A stretch of DNA of 64,000 bases from Brachybacterium saurashtrense (lineage in GTDB: Bacteria; Actinomycetota; Actinomycetes; Actinomycetales; Dermabacteraceae): contig NZ_CP031356.1 in NCBI RefSeq assembly GCF_003355475.1, positions 2,852,001 through 2,916,000 of the forward strand, given 5' to 3'. Every line of letters starts with the position of its first letter. The stretch's first letter is position 1. Positions 52,089-60,949 of the stretch are shown here, piece after piece. The translations under genes were made by a program, and so were the position numbers. The notes under the pieces are model-generated. The model was not told where the DNA came from. It saw only the letters and a list, made by a program, of their open reading frames with translations, and searched no databases.

Positions 52089-53591
52089 TCAGCGGCGGCC
52101 GATGTCGTCGGGGCGGTGGAAGCGGGTGCGGCGTGCCCGGATCGCGCCGTTGTACAGCCACGTCACCACGTACAGCGCCAGGCCCACCACCAGCAGACCG
52201 CCGGCGATCACGTAGTTCTGCAGCGGCTGCGCGATCGGGGAGACCAGGGCGAAGGAGGTGAGCGCGCCGATGATCGGCAGCACCGTGGGGGTGCGGAAGT
52301 GCCGCACGTCCACCCGGTCCCGCCGCAGCACCAGCACCGAGATGTTCACCAGGCCGAACACCGTCAGCAGCAGCAGCGCCGTGGTGCCGCCCAGCGCCGC
52401 GATGGTCTCGTCGGCGAGCACGTAGCGCACCGACAGCACCAGGGCGAACGCCAGCACCGTGGAGAAGAGGATGCCCGCGTACGGGGTGCGCCGGCCGCGC
52501 AGCACACCCTTGAGGAACCCCGGCAGCACGCCCTGCTTGGCCATGCCGTACAGCAGGCGGGAGGCCATCATCATGTTGATCAGCACCGTGTTCGCCACCG
52601 CGAAGATCGAGATGAACGCGAAGATCGTGTCGATCGGGAGGGCGGGGGCGCCCACCCGCACCACCTCCAGCAGCGGCGTGGTGGACTCGGTGAGCTGCCC
52701 GATCGGCACCACCGCGACGGCGAGGATCGAGATCAGCACGTACACCACGCCCGTGATCGACAGGCCCGTGATCAGCGCGCGGGGGAAGTTCCGCACCGGG
52801 TCCACCGTCTCCTCGGCCATGTTCACCGAGTCCTCGAAGCCCACCATGGAGAAGAAGGCCAGGGCGGTCGCGCCGATCACGGCCATGAACACGCTCTTGT
52901 CGTCCTGGGTCTCGAACAGCACCACCCGGGAGAGGTCCGCCTGGCCGCGCCCCAGCGCGTAGAAGCCCACCACGATCACCAGCGCCAGGCCCGTCATCTC
53001 GATGCAGGTGAGCACCACGTTGGCCGTCACCGACTCGGTGACGCCGCGCAGGTTCACCAGCGCCACCAGCGCGAGGAAGGCCAGCGCGATGCCGGTGGCG
53101 ACCGGCCCGGCCGCCGCCCCCAGAGGCTCCTCCAGCGCGAAGGCCTTCAGCACGTTCTCGGAGAGGAAGATCGCGCTGGTGGAGGCCGAGGTGATGCCGG
53201 AGGAGAGCACCGCGAAGGTGACCATGAAGGTGACGAAGTGGATCCCGAACGCCTTGTGGACGTACAGCGCCGCGCCCGCGGCCTGCGGGTACTTCGTGAC
53301 CATCTCGACGTAGGAGAGCGCCGAGACCATCGCCACGGCGAAGGCGACGATGATCGGCAGCCAGCCGGCGCCGCCCACCTCCCCGGCCACCCGGCCGGTG
53401 AGGGAGTACACGCCGGTGCCCAGGATGTCGCCGACGATGAACAGCAGCAGCAGCTTCGGCGTGATCGCCTGCTTCAGCGTCGGCTGCTCCGAGTCCGCGC
53501 CGCCCGGCGCGGCGGGGTCGGCGGCACCGGGCGCGGCACCGGCCGCGGCGACGCCGTCGGTCGTGCGGTCGGGGTCGTGGGGCTCGCTCAT
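52089..53591 (-). CDS. APC-superfamily amino acid permease
   Basis: A 500-residue, 12-13-helix transporter. FIVGDILGTGVYSLTGRVAGEVGGAG is helix 1 with the unwound GxGxG substrate segment; GFEDSVNMAEETVDPVRNFPRAL is the conserved helix 6-7 loop. The first 40 residues are Ala/Pro/Gly-rich. The substrate is not evident. GGGAGGTCC precedes ATG 53591. It is co-transcribed with the UspA gene. Confidence 0.92.
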   Translation of the reverse strand: MSEPHDPDRTTDGVAAAGAAPGAADPAAPGGADSEQPTLKQAITPKLLLLFIVGDILGTGVYSLTGRVAGEVGGAGWLPIIVAFAVAMVSALSYVEMVTKYPQAAGAALYVHKAFGIHFVTFMVTFAVLSSGITSASTSAIFLSENVLKAFALEEPLGAAAGPVATGIALAFLALVALVNLRGVTESVTANVVLTCIEMTGLALVIVVGFYALGRGQADLSRVVLFETQDDKSVFMAVIGATALAFFSMVGFEDSVNMAEETVDPVRNFPRALITGLSITGVVYVLISILAVAVVPIGQLTESTTPLLEVVRVGAPALPIDTIFAFISIFAVANTVLINMMMASRLLYGMAKQGVLPGFLKGVLRGRRTPYAGILFSTVLAFALVLSVRYVLADETIAALGGTTALLLLTVFGLVNISVLVLRRDRVDVRHFRTPTVLPIIGALTSFALVSPIAQPLQNYVIAGGLLVVGLALYVVTWLYNGAIRARRTRFHRPDDIGRR

Positions 53592-53689
53592 GGAGGACCT
53601 CCCGAGGGGATCAGGACGCCGACGGCACGTGCCGGGGCGCCATCGTCCGGGCCGCCCGGTGCGAGGGATCGCACCGGGGTGGCGGCACT

Positions 53690-55294
53690 CTACTCCCCCG
53701 TCGGCCGCTCCCCCGCCGGCCGCGCCTCAGCGGGCGGCTCGGTCGCCGGCGTCGCGTCCTCGTCGGTCTCCTGGCTGCCGGAGTCCAGGCGGAGGGTCTG
53801 CACCCACTGCCGGGAGGCGTCGGAGCTGATCGCCATCACGCCCAGCGCCGAGGCGCCCGCCCCCACCAGCAGCGAGTGCGCGACGTCGCCGGTGGCCGAG
53901 GTCGCCACCGCCAGCCGTGCGAAGGCGTCCACGGTGAACAGCGCCATCAGCGCGATCCGGAACCAGCGGATGCGGCGCAGCACCCCCGCCTGCAGCACCA
54001 CCAGCGCTCCCGCGAACACCGTGGCCAGCACCAGCTCCTCCGGCGCGGGGACCACCAGGGCGATGTCCGGGTAGAGGTCCGCCAGGTCCATCCCGCCGAA
54101 CTGCGCCACCCACTGCGCCGTCACCAGCACCGCCTGCACGAGCACCAGCAGTCCGGTGAACACCACCGTGGGCGGCGGCAGATGGTGGTCCGCGGCGCGG
54201 GCGATCACCTGGTGGAAGTCGTCCACCGTCTCCTGCCACTGCGAGGAGAGCTCGTCGGCGATCTCGGCGGGCGCCGCCGAGCCCGTGCGCCGCGCCGTGG
54301 CGATCGCCCGCTGGGTCGCGGCCCGGGTGCGCGACCGCATCACCGAGGTGCCGGTGGGGCGGTGCCGCGCGAGCATCATCGCGGTCGCGCCGTCGGAGCG
54401 CGCCGCCGCACCCGCCACGTCGATCACCGGCAGGTCCCCGTCGGTGCGGATGCGATCCCCCTGGCCGTTGCGGTGGTGGTACGAGGTGGAGAAGTCCTCG
54501 ATCACCTCCACCTCGACGGCGGGATCGGCGTACCGCACCGTGTCCACCACGAAGTCGCGCTCCACGTCGATGTTCTCGTCGATCCGGTGCGTGATCTGCA
54601 GGGTGAAGAAGGAGAAGCCCACGGCGCGGTCGTAGGTGCCCGCCGCCAGCCAGTCCGTCCGGTACCCGCCCGGGAGCACGAAATCCGGCGGCATCCGCCA
54701 GAACCGCACGTGATGGCGCTTCGTGGTGGTGCCGCCCACCTCCTGCTGGTACGTGAAGTCGTGGCGCCTGCCCTGCAGGTACAGGTCCGAGACAGGCGCC
54801 GCCGGGTAGGAGCGGCGCAGCAGGGTGGAGCGCACCATCGACCACGCCGACCCCAGCGTGCGCTCCTCCGCGAGCACCCAGCCGGCCCGCCGCATCGCCA
54901 CGTGCAGGTCCCGCTCCGAGCCGTCCACGGCCAGGTTGATCGGGTCCGAGAGCACGCCCTCCGCGGTGCGGGTGCGGCCGAAGAAGTAGTCCGGCAGGTA
55001 GATCCACGTCATCAGCTGATGCAGGCGCGGCAGGGTGATGTACGTGAGCAGCACCCAGAACCCCAGCAGGTACAGCAGCCGCACCGGGGTGAGCGAGAAC
55101 CCCTCCACCAGGTACAGCAGCGCGATCCAGATCGACACCACCACGCCCGCGGCGATGAACAGGGTGTCCAGCAGGGCGTAGAGCTCGAAGCGGGGCCCCT
55201 CCGCCGAGTGCCCGCGCGCGTGGTCGTACCGGGGCGGCTGGGTGGGCAGCGGCCGCTGCAGCGGGATCAGCCGCGAGGAGCGGGCCGGGGTCAT
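53690..55294 (-). CDS. LssY C-terminal domain membrane protein
   Basis: A 534-residue protein: two N-terminal helices (ALLDTLFIAAGVVVSIWIAL, LLYLLGFWVLLTYITLPRLH), an LssY_C-like domain at about 115-300 (DLHVAMRRAGWVLAEERTLG, TTTKRHHVRFWRMPPDFVLP) and four to six C-terminal helices. The domain is known from Legionella LssY and many PAP2-linked proteins; its function is unproven. A TACGAT element lies about 35 bases upstream of ATG 55294. The last 30 residues are Pro/Glu-rich. Confidence 0.8.
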   Translation of the reverse strand: MTPARSSRLIPLQRPLPTQPPRYDHARGHSAEGPRFELYALLDTLFIAAGVVVSIWIALLYLVEGFSLTPVRLLYLLGFWVLLTYITLPRLHQLMTWIYLPDYFFGRTRTAEGVLSDPINLAVDGSERDLHVAMRRAGWVLAEERTLGSAWSMVRSTLLRRSYPAAPVSDLYLQGRRHDFTYQQEVGGTTTKRHHVRFWRMPPDFVLPGGYRTDWLAAGTYDRAVGFSFFTLQITHRIDENIDVERDFVVDTVRYADPAVEVEVIEDFSTSYHHRNGQGDRIRTDGDLPVIDVAGAAARSDGATAMMLARHRPTGTSVMRSRTRAATQRAIATARRTGSAAPAEIADELSSQWQETVDDFHQVIARAADHHLPPPTVVFTGLLVLVQAVLVTAQWVAQFGGMDLADLYPDIALVVPAPEELVLATVFAGALVVLQAGVLRRIRWFRIALMALFTVDAFARLAVATSATGDVAHSLLVGAGASALGVMAISSDASRQWVQTLRLDSGSQETDEDATPATEPPAEARPAGERPTGE

Positions 55295-55502
55295 CCGCTC
55301 CAGGCCGTTCTCGGCGAGGTCATGCGCACATCGTAGAGGGCCGCGCCGGGAGGCCCCTGGCCGGTCCGGACGCGGGCCGACGGGCCGGTCCGGGCGCAGG
55401 AGGGCGGACTGCCGGGCGCGGGCCGACGGGGCGCACGGGCGCGATCCGGGCACGTCGGCGCCCCCGCGTAGGCTGGCGGGGACCCCCACAGAAGGAGAGA
55501 CC

Positions 55503-56345
55503 GTGCCCGCACAGCACCCCGTCGTCCCCGCGCTCCCGTTCGCCGACGGCCGCACCATCCCCCAGCTCGGCTACGGCGTGTTCAAGGTGGAGCCGGACAT
55601 CGCCGCGGACGTCACCTCGCAGGCCCTCGCGGCCGGCTACCGCCACCTGGACACCGCCCGGATCTACCGCAACGAGGAGGGCGTGGGCCGCGCGATCGCC
55701 GAGTCCGGCATCCCGCGCGAGGAGCTGTTCGTGACCACCAAGCTGTGGGACGACGCCCACGCCTTCGACGACGCGATCGCGGCCTGCGAGGCCTCGCTCG
55801 AGCGGCTGGGCCTGGAGTACGTGGACCTGTACCTCATCCACTGGGCGGCGCCCTCGCAGGGGCAGTACGTCGAGGCGTGGAAGGCGCTGATCGCGCTGCA
55901 GGAGCGCGGCCTGGTGCGCTCCATCGGCGTCTCCAACTTCCCCGCCGCGCAGCTCACCGAGATCATCGAGGCCACCGGCGTGACCCCCGTGATCCACCAG
56001 ATCGAGCTGCACCCCTACTTCCCGCAGCGCGAGCTGCGGGCCTTGCACGCCGAGCACGGCATCCTCACCGAGTCCTGGGGCCCGCTGGGGCAGGGCAAGT
56101 CCGATCTGCTGGAGAACGGGACCGTCACGGAGATCGCCGCGGCGCACGAGGCCTCCCCGGCGCAGGTGGTGCTGGCCTGGCACCTCGCCCACGGCATCGT
56201 CACCATCCCGAAGTCCGTCACGCCCTCGCGGATCGTGGAGAACCTCGCCGCGGTGGAGCTGACGCTGACCGCCGAGGAGGTCGCCGCGCTCGACGCACTG
56301 GGACGCGAGGACGGCCGCGGCGGGACGGACCCGGCCACCAAGTGA
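55503..56345 (+). CDS. Aldo/keto reductase (AKR5 / 2,5-diketogluconate reductase type)
   Basis: A 280-residue TIM-barrel reductase. GYRHLDTARIYRNEEGVGRAI (Asp, Tyr), FVTTKLWDD (Lys) and YLIHWAAP (His) form the catalytic tetrad, and TIPKSVTPSRIVENL binds NADPH. GTG 55503 is preceded by GAAGGAGAGACC. It is divergent from the LssY gene and convergent with the ABC transporter operon, with a shared inverted repeat at their ends. Confidence 0.93.
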   Translation: MPAQHPVVPALPFADGRTIPQLGYGVFKVEPDIAADVTSQALAAGYRHLDTARIYRNEEGVGRAIAESGIPREELFVTTKLWDDAHAFDDAIAACEASLERLGLEYVDLYLIHWAAPSQGQYVEAWKALIALQERGLVRSIGVSNFPAAQLTEIIEATGVTPVIHQIELHPYFPQRELRALHAEHGILTESWGPLGQGKSDLLENGTVTEIAAAHEASPAQVVLAWHLAHGIVTIPKSVTPSRIVENLAAVELTLTAEEVAALDALGREDGRGGTDPATK

Positions 56346-56352
56346 GGCGCCC

Positions 56353-56408
56353 GGCCGACGGGCCCGCCCGCGCGTCTCAGTAGTAGACCGCGAGCGGGCC
56401 CGTCGGCC
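56353..56408. terminator. 15-bp inverted repeat spanning convergent gene ends
   Basis: GGCCGACGGGCCCGC (56353-56367) pairs exactly with 56394-56408, which lies inside the last codons of the ABC gene. The 26-base loop includes its stop codon. Confidence 0.55.
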
Positions 56409-57141
56409 CCTGGATGACCTGCACCGGGGTGTCGAACACCCGGGTGAGCACCTCGCCGTCCATGATCTGCCCGACGGGGCCGGCCTCCACCACGCCGCCG
56501 TCCTTCATCGCGACGATGTGATCGGCGTAGTGGGCGGCGAAGTTGATGTCGTGCAGCACCACCACGATGGTGCGCCCGAGCTCGCGGGCCGCGTCCCGCA
56601 GCCGCCCCATCATCTGCACGCTGTGGCGCATGTCGAGGTTGTTCAGCGGCTCGTCCAGCAGCACGTACTCGGTGTCCTGGGCGAGCACCATCGCCACGTA
56701 GGCGCGCTGACGCTGCCCGCCGGAGAGCTGGTCGAGGTAGCGGTCCTCCAGCTCCTCGAGGTTCAGGAAGTCGATCGCCTCGGAGATCTTCTGCTCGTCG
56801 AGCCGGGTGAGGCGGCCCTTGGAGTAGGGGAAGCGGCCGAACCCCACCAGCTGCCGCACCGTGAGGCGGGTGATGAAGTGGTTCTCCTGCCGCAGCACCG
56901 AGAGGATCTTCGCCAGATCCTTCGAGGAGGTGGAGGAGACGTCGTAGCCGGCCACCTCGATCGCGCCCTCGTCGATGCCCAGCAGGCGCCCCACCATGGT
57001 GAGCAGGGTGGACTTCCCGGCCCCGTTGGGTCCCACCAGGGCGGTGACGCCGCCGGCCGGGATCTGCACGCTCACCGGGCCGATCTGCACGGTCTCGGTG
57101 GCCGAGGTGTAGCGCTTCTGCACCGCGTCGATGGAGATCAC
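56377..57141 (-). CDS. Iron-siderophore ABC transporter ATP-binding protein
   Basis: A 254-residue ATPase of the FecE/YclP type. Walker A GPNGAGKST, signature YLDQLSGGQRQRAYVAMVLAQ, Walker B YVLLDEPLNNLDM and the switch His in VLHDINFAAHYAD are all present. GTG 57141 overlaps the permease stop by four bases (GTGA). It energises import through the two permeases upstream. Confidence 0.93.
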   Translation of the reverse strand: MISIDAVQKRYTSATETVQIGPVSVQIPAGGVTALVGPNGAGKSTLLTMVGRLLGIDEGAIEVAGYDVSSTSSKDLAKILSVLRQENHFITRLTVRQLVGFGRFPYSKGRLTRLDEQKISEAIDFLNLEELEDRYLDQLSGGQRQRAYVAMVLAQDTEYVLLDEPLNNLDMRHSVQMMGRLRDAARELGRTIVVVLHDINFAAHYADHIVAMKDGGVVEAGPVGQIMDGEVLTRVFDTPVQVIQGPTGPLAVYY

Positions 57142-58226
57142 AGGCGACCCTTCCGCATGATGACGACGAGGAACACGGTCCCGCCGACGAGCTCGATGAT
57201 GATGGAGACGACGCCCTGCGCGTAGAACACGTGGTTCATCACGAAGTAGGCGCCGGAGAGGACCACGAAGCCGGCCAGCGCCCCGATGGGCAGCAGGCGG
57301 CGGTGGTCGTGCGTGCCGGCCAGCTGGAACGTGAGCGTCGCGACCAGGAAGCCGAAGAAGGTCATCGGCCCCACCAGGGCGGTGGAGACCGCCATCAGGA
57401 TCGAGACCAGCACCAGCATGTAGATCGTCTGGCGGCCGTGGTCCACGCCCACGTTGAGGCACACGTCGCGCCCCAGCGCGATGACGTTCAGACGGTGCGC
57501 GTTCGCCCAGATCAGGCCCGTGGCGACCAGCACCAGCGGGATCGCGAAGGGCAGGTACTCGGCGCTGGCGTTGGTGACCGAGCCGAACAGGCGCGCGGTG
57601 AGCACGTCGAACTCGCTGGGGGTGAGCAGGCGCTGCATGAACGTGGCCACCGCCCCCATGCCGCCGCCGATGATGATCCCCACCAGCAGCATCACCTGGA
57701 TGTTCGCGTACTTCCCGCGCAGCAGCCAGCCGTACAGCAGCACCGACAGGCCCACCATCGCCGCCACCTGGCCCAGGAACTGGGCGGTGCCCTGCAGGGC
57801 CACCACCCCGGCCACGCCCAGCACGTACACCGCGCCGGTCTGGATCACGGTGTACAGCGACTCGAAGCCCATGATCGACGGGGTGATGATGCGGTTGCCG
57901 GTCACCGTCATGAAGGTGAGCGTGGCGACGGACTGGCACACGGCCACCACCGCCATCACCACCAGCGAGGTGACGCGCAGCTCGGCGATCAGCCAGAAGC
58001 CGCGGGTGCCGACGGGCATCGGGTTGCCCACGGCGAGCAGGCCCAGGGCGAAGCCGGCCGCGGCCAGCACCAGCGCCGCCAGCACGAGCCGGTAGCGGCG
58101 GCGGGAGCGGGCGTCGGGGAAGGCGCCGGAGCTGCTGCGGGGGCGGCGCGGGGCGCCGAGCACCTCGAGCTCCTTGGCGAGGTCCGAGGGGGCGGTGCTG
58201 ACCGGGGCGGTGACGCGCTCAGCCAT
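57138..58226 (-). CDS. Iron-siderophore ABC transporter permease 2 (FecCD family)
   Basis: A 362-residue permease with nine or ten helices after a 45-residue polar N-terminus. GNRIITPSIMGFESLYTVIQ and GPMTFFGFLVATLTFQLAG are FecCD family landmarks, nearest to YclO/FatC. Its start overlaps the upstream permease by eight bases, so the pair is coupled. Confidence 0.92.
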   Translation of the reverse strand: MAERVTAPVSTAPSDLAKELEVLGAPRRPRSSSGAFPDARSRRRYRLVLAALVLAAAGFALGLLAVGNPMPVGTRGFWLIAELRVTSLVVMAVVAVCQSVATLTFMTVTGNRIITPSIMGFESLYTVIQTGAVYVLGVAGVVALQGTAQFLGQVAAMVGLSVLLYGWLLRGKYANIQVMLLVGIIIGGGMGAVATFMQRLLTPSEFDVLTARLFGSVTNASAEYLPFAIPLVLVATGLIWANAHRLNVIALGRDVCLNVGVDHGRQTIYMLVLVSILMAVSTALVGPMTFFGFLVATLTFQLAGTHDHRRLLPIGALAGFVVLSGAYFVMNHVFYAQGVVSIIIELVGGTVFLVVIMRKGRL

Positions 58227-59217
58227 GTCGGCGCTGCCTCATCAGCAGGGCGATGAACACCGCCGCGCCCACGATCCCCAAGATCAGGGAGACCGGGATC
58301 TCGAAGGGCATGATCAGGGTGCGGCCCAGCAGGTCGCACACGGTGACGATCGCGATGCCCAGCAGGCACACCCAGGGCAGGTTCGAGCGCAGGTCGTCGC
58401 CGCGCATCATCGAGACCACGTTCGGCACGATCAGCCCCAGGAACGGCAGGTTCCCCACCACCACCGTGACCACGCCGGTGGCGATCGCGACCAGGGCGGT
58501 GCCCAGCAGCAGCACCCGCTGGTAGTTCACGCCCACGTTGGTGGCGATGTCCTCGCCCAGCCCGATCACCGTGAGCCGGTCCGCCACCACGAACACCGCG
58601 ATGCCCACCGCCAGCACGATCCACAGCACCTCGTAGCTGCCGCGCATCACGGAGGTGAAGGAGCCCGCGAACCACACCCCCAGGCTCTGCAGGGCGTCGA
58701 AGCGCAGCGCCACGAAGGTGGAGACGGAGCCCACCACGGCGCCCAGCATGATCCCGATGATCGGCACGATCAGCGAGCTGCGCAGCGTCACCTTCCGCAG
58801 GAACAGGAAGAACACCAGCGTGCCCACGAAGGAGAACACGATCGCGACGCTCATCCGCGTGAGCAGGCCCGCACCCGGGAACAGCACCATCACCAGGATC
58901 AGCCCCAGGCCCGCCCACTCGGTGGTGCCCGTGGTGGTGGGCTCCACGAAGCGGTTCTGGGTCATCAGCTGCATGATCAGGCCGGACATCGCCATGGCGG
59001 CGCCGGCCAGCACCAGGGCCACGGTGCGGGGGATGCGGGTGATCGCGAACATCCGGGCGCCGTCCTCGGCGCCGAACACGTCGTACACGCCGGTGAACAG
59101 GGAGGCGACCAGCAGCAGGGCCACCACCGCGATGCCGATCACGAGCTTGCCGTCGACCAGGCGCTCGCGCCGGCGGCGCACCGGCGGCGCGTCCTCGGCG
59201 AGGGAGGGGCGGGACAT
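58219..59217 (-). CDS. Iron-siderophore ABC transporter permease 1 (FecCD family)
   Basis: A permease of about 332 residues. RIPRTVALVLAGAAMAMSGLIMQLMTQNRFVEPTTTGTTEWAG and GNLPFLGLIVPNVVSMMRGDDLRSNLPW match YclN/FatD proteins of catecholate-type siderophore uptake. Two adjacent ATGs (59220 and 59217) are possible; the second has the better spacing to AGGAG. Confidence 0.92.
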   Translation of the reverse strand: MSRPSLAEDAPPVRRRRERLVDGKLVIGIAVVALLLVASLFTGVYDVFGAEDGARMFAITRIPRTVALVLAGAAMAMSGLIMQLMTQNRFVEPTTTGTTEWAGLGLILVMVLFPGAGLLTRMSVAIVFSFVGTLVFFLFLRKVTLRSSLIVPIIGIMLGAVVGSVSTFVALRFDALQSLGVWFAGSFTSVMRGSYEVLWIVLAVGIAVFVVADRLTVIGLGEDIATNVGVNYQRVLLLGTALVAIATGVVTVVVGNLPFLGLIVPNVVSMMRGDDLRSNLPWVCLLGIAIVTVCDLLGRTLIMPFEIPVSLILGIVGAAVFIALLMRQRRHG

Positions 59218-59261
59218 CATCTCTCCTGAGGGGATCGTCCGACGGGTCGCCGCCAGGCACG

Positions 59262-59304
59262 CCGCACGGCGGGCAGGACCCCGAGGGTCCCGCCCGCCGT
59301 GCGG
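59262..59304 (-). terminator. Intercistronic hairpin between binding protein and permease
   Basis: CCGCACGGCGGGC (59262-59274) and GCCCGCCGTGCGG (59292-59304) pair perfectly, with further inner pairing of GGACC/GGGTCC. Hairpins here commonly raise binding-protein mRNA above permease mRNA by partial termination or stabilisation. Confidence 0.65.
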
Positions 59305-59324
59305 TGCTCAGCGGCGTCCGTGGC

Positions 59325-60326
59325 TCAGGCCGTCGCCTCGAGCGCGTCGGCGAGCGCGCTGAAGAACTCGGTGTAGGTCTGGATCGACTCGTTGGTGTAC
59401 GTGTCGGCGGGCATGTAGACGATATGACCCTCGGCCACCGCGGTGACCCCGGCGAGCGCCTCGGAGGAGTCGAGGATCTCGTTGGCGGGGGTGAACTCCG
59501 GGTCGTCGGCGGAGATCGCGGCGTCGCGGTCCATCACCAGGATCCAGTCCGGGTTCGAGTCCGCGATCGCCTCGACGGAGATGTCGTCGCCCTGGTGGTC
59601 GTCGCTCGCGCCCTCCACCTCGAGCGCGGGGGCGAAGCCGAGGGCGTCGAAGGTCCAGCCCAGGGTGCGGCCCATGCCCGGGGCGATGTAGCCGATCTCG
59701 CCGCCGGAGGTGGTCACGGCCATGACGGTGGAGGTGCCGTCGTACGCGGCGCGCACGCGCTCCATCGCGGCGTCGAGGTCCGCGCCCAGCTGGGCGGCCT
59801 CCTCCTCCTTGGCGAACACCTGGCCGAGCACCTCCACCTGGCGCTTGAGCTCGTCGGCGAAGGGCTCGCCGTCGCGGGGGTCGAGCTCGAGGATGGCGGC
59901 CTCCGGCGCGTACTTCGCGAAGTCGTCGTGGTAGTCGGCGAAGCGCTGGCCGTTGACGATCAGGGTGGGCTCGGCGGCGACCACGGCCTCGAGATCGGGC
60001 TCGGTGTGCAGGCCCAGGTCGATGATCGACTCGTCGTCCTTGTACGGGTTGGTGGTGGGCATCAGCGCGCGGGCGGCGGCGGTGAGGGTGATGCCCCAGT
60101 CCGCGAGGGTCTCGAAGGTGCGGTTGTCGGTCGCGACCACGGAGGCGGGCGGGGTGGTGACGGTCTGGGTGCCGTTGTTGTCCTCGACCTCGACGGTGCC
60201 GGCGGCGTCCGCCTCGGTCCCGGCCGCGGCGTCGCTCACGGAATCGGTGCCGCAGGCGGTGAGGGCCAGGCCGAGCGCGCCGGCCGCGGAGAGGGCGCCG
60301 AAGTGGCGACGGGAGAAGGAGGTCAT
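59325..60326 (-). CDS. Iron-siderophore ABC transporter substrate-binding lipoprotein
   Basis: A 333-residue binding protein. The leader SFSRRHFGALSAAGALGLALTACG combines a twin-arginine motif with a lipobox (Cys25), so it is probably a Tat-exported lipoprotein. TVTTPPASVVATDNRTFETLADWGI and DDESIIDLGLHTEPDLEAVVAAEPTLIV are typical of the FatB/YclQ cluster. It binds ferric siderophore outside the membrane. The iron box lies 65 bases upstream. Confidence 0.93.
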   Translation of the reverse strand: MTSFSRRHFGALSAAGALGLALTACGTDSVSDAAAGTEADAAGTVEVEDNNGTQTVTTPPASVVATDNRTFETLADWGITLTAAARALMPTTNPYKDDESIIDLGLHTEPDLEAVVAAEPTLIVNGQRFADYHDDFAKYAPEAAILELDPRDGEPFADELKRQVEVLGQVFAKEEEAAQLGADLDAAMERVRAAYDGTSTVMAVTTSGGEIGYIAPGMGRTLGWTFDALGFAPALEVEGASDDHQGDDISVEAIADSNPDWILVMDRDAAISADDPEFTPANEILDSSEALAGVTAVAEGHIVYMPADTYTNESIQTYTEFFSALADALEATA

Positions 60327-60391
60327 GGAGGGGACTTTCTCTGGGGGCGGCGCCGGGCGCCGCTGCCGGGGCGCCTCGTCGTGGTCGCTAC

Positions 60392-60410
60392 TGAGGCTAG
60401 CCTCACCTCG
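60392..60410 (-). promoter_or_regulatory. DtxR/IdeR iron box of the siderophore transporter operon
   Basis: TGAGGCTAGCCTCACCTCG matches 14 of 19 positions of the DtxR/IdeR consensus (TWAGGTTAGSCTAACCTWA) and contains the perfect 14-base palindrome TGAGGCTAGCCTCA. Binding should repress the operon when iron is sufficient. Confidence 0.78.
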
Positions 60411-60595
60411 TGCCTTTTCGCCACTCCAGAGTTGCATTATTGCCTGGATCACAGAGGCGTCGGCGGCGGCGCCCGCGCGCCCGGGGCGCGCCGCTCCCAC
60501 CGATTCCGCCGCCGCTGTCGATCTGCGCCGCCCTCGTTCGTCATAGTGGTGTCCGGGCCGTCCGGCTCGGTGCACGCACCACCGAAGGAGCGACC

Positions 60596-60946
60596 ATGAA
60601 GTACGTCCTGCTGCTGATGGGGAATCTGGCCGACGACCGCTGCGGGGAGACCGAGGAGGGGCCCGGCGTCGAGGAGTTCCTCGCCTTCGACGCGGAGCTC
60701 GAGGAGGCCGGCGTGCTCGCCGGCGGCTTCGCGCTCACCGACCCGGAGGAGGGCACGAGCGTGACGAGGGCGAGCCGCGAGGCGGAGCCGGTGGTCACCG
60801 CCGGCCCCTACGCGGAGAGCCGCGAGTTCGTGGGCGGCACGATCGTGATCGACGTGCCGAGCCTCGACGACGCCCTCGCCTGGGCGGCGAAGTGCCCCGG
60901 CGCGATCGGGGGCCGGGTGGAGATCCGGCCGATGCTGGAGCTCTGA
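60596..60946 (+). CDS. YCII-related (DGPF) domain protein
   Basis: A 116-residue alpha/beta dimeric protein of the YCII superfamily (MKYVLLLMGNLADD at the start, VVTAGPYAESREFVGGTIVIDV centrally, the GPF/GPY motif region). GAAGGAG precedes ATG 60596. Three bases separate its stop from the sigma factor's GTG, so the two are co-transcribed, as is characteristic for DGPF proteins with ECF42 sigma factors. Confidence 0.9.
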   Translation: MKYVLLLMGNLADDRCGETEEGPGVEEFLAFDAELEEAGVLAGGFALTDPEEGTSVTRASREAEPVVTAGPYAESREFVGGTIVIDVPSLDDALAWAAKCPGAIGGRVEIRPMLEL

Positions 60947-60949
60947 CCC

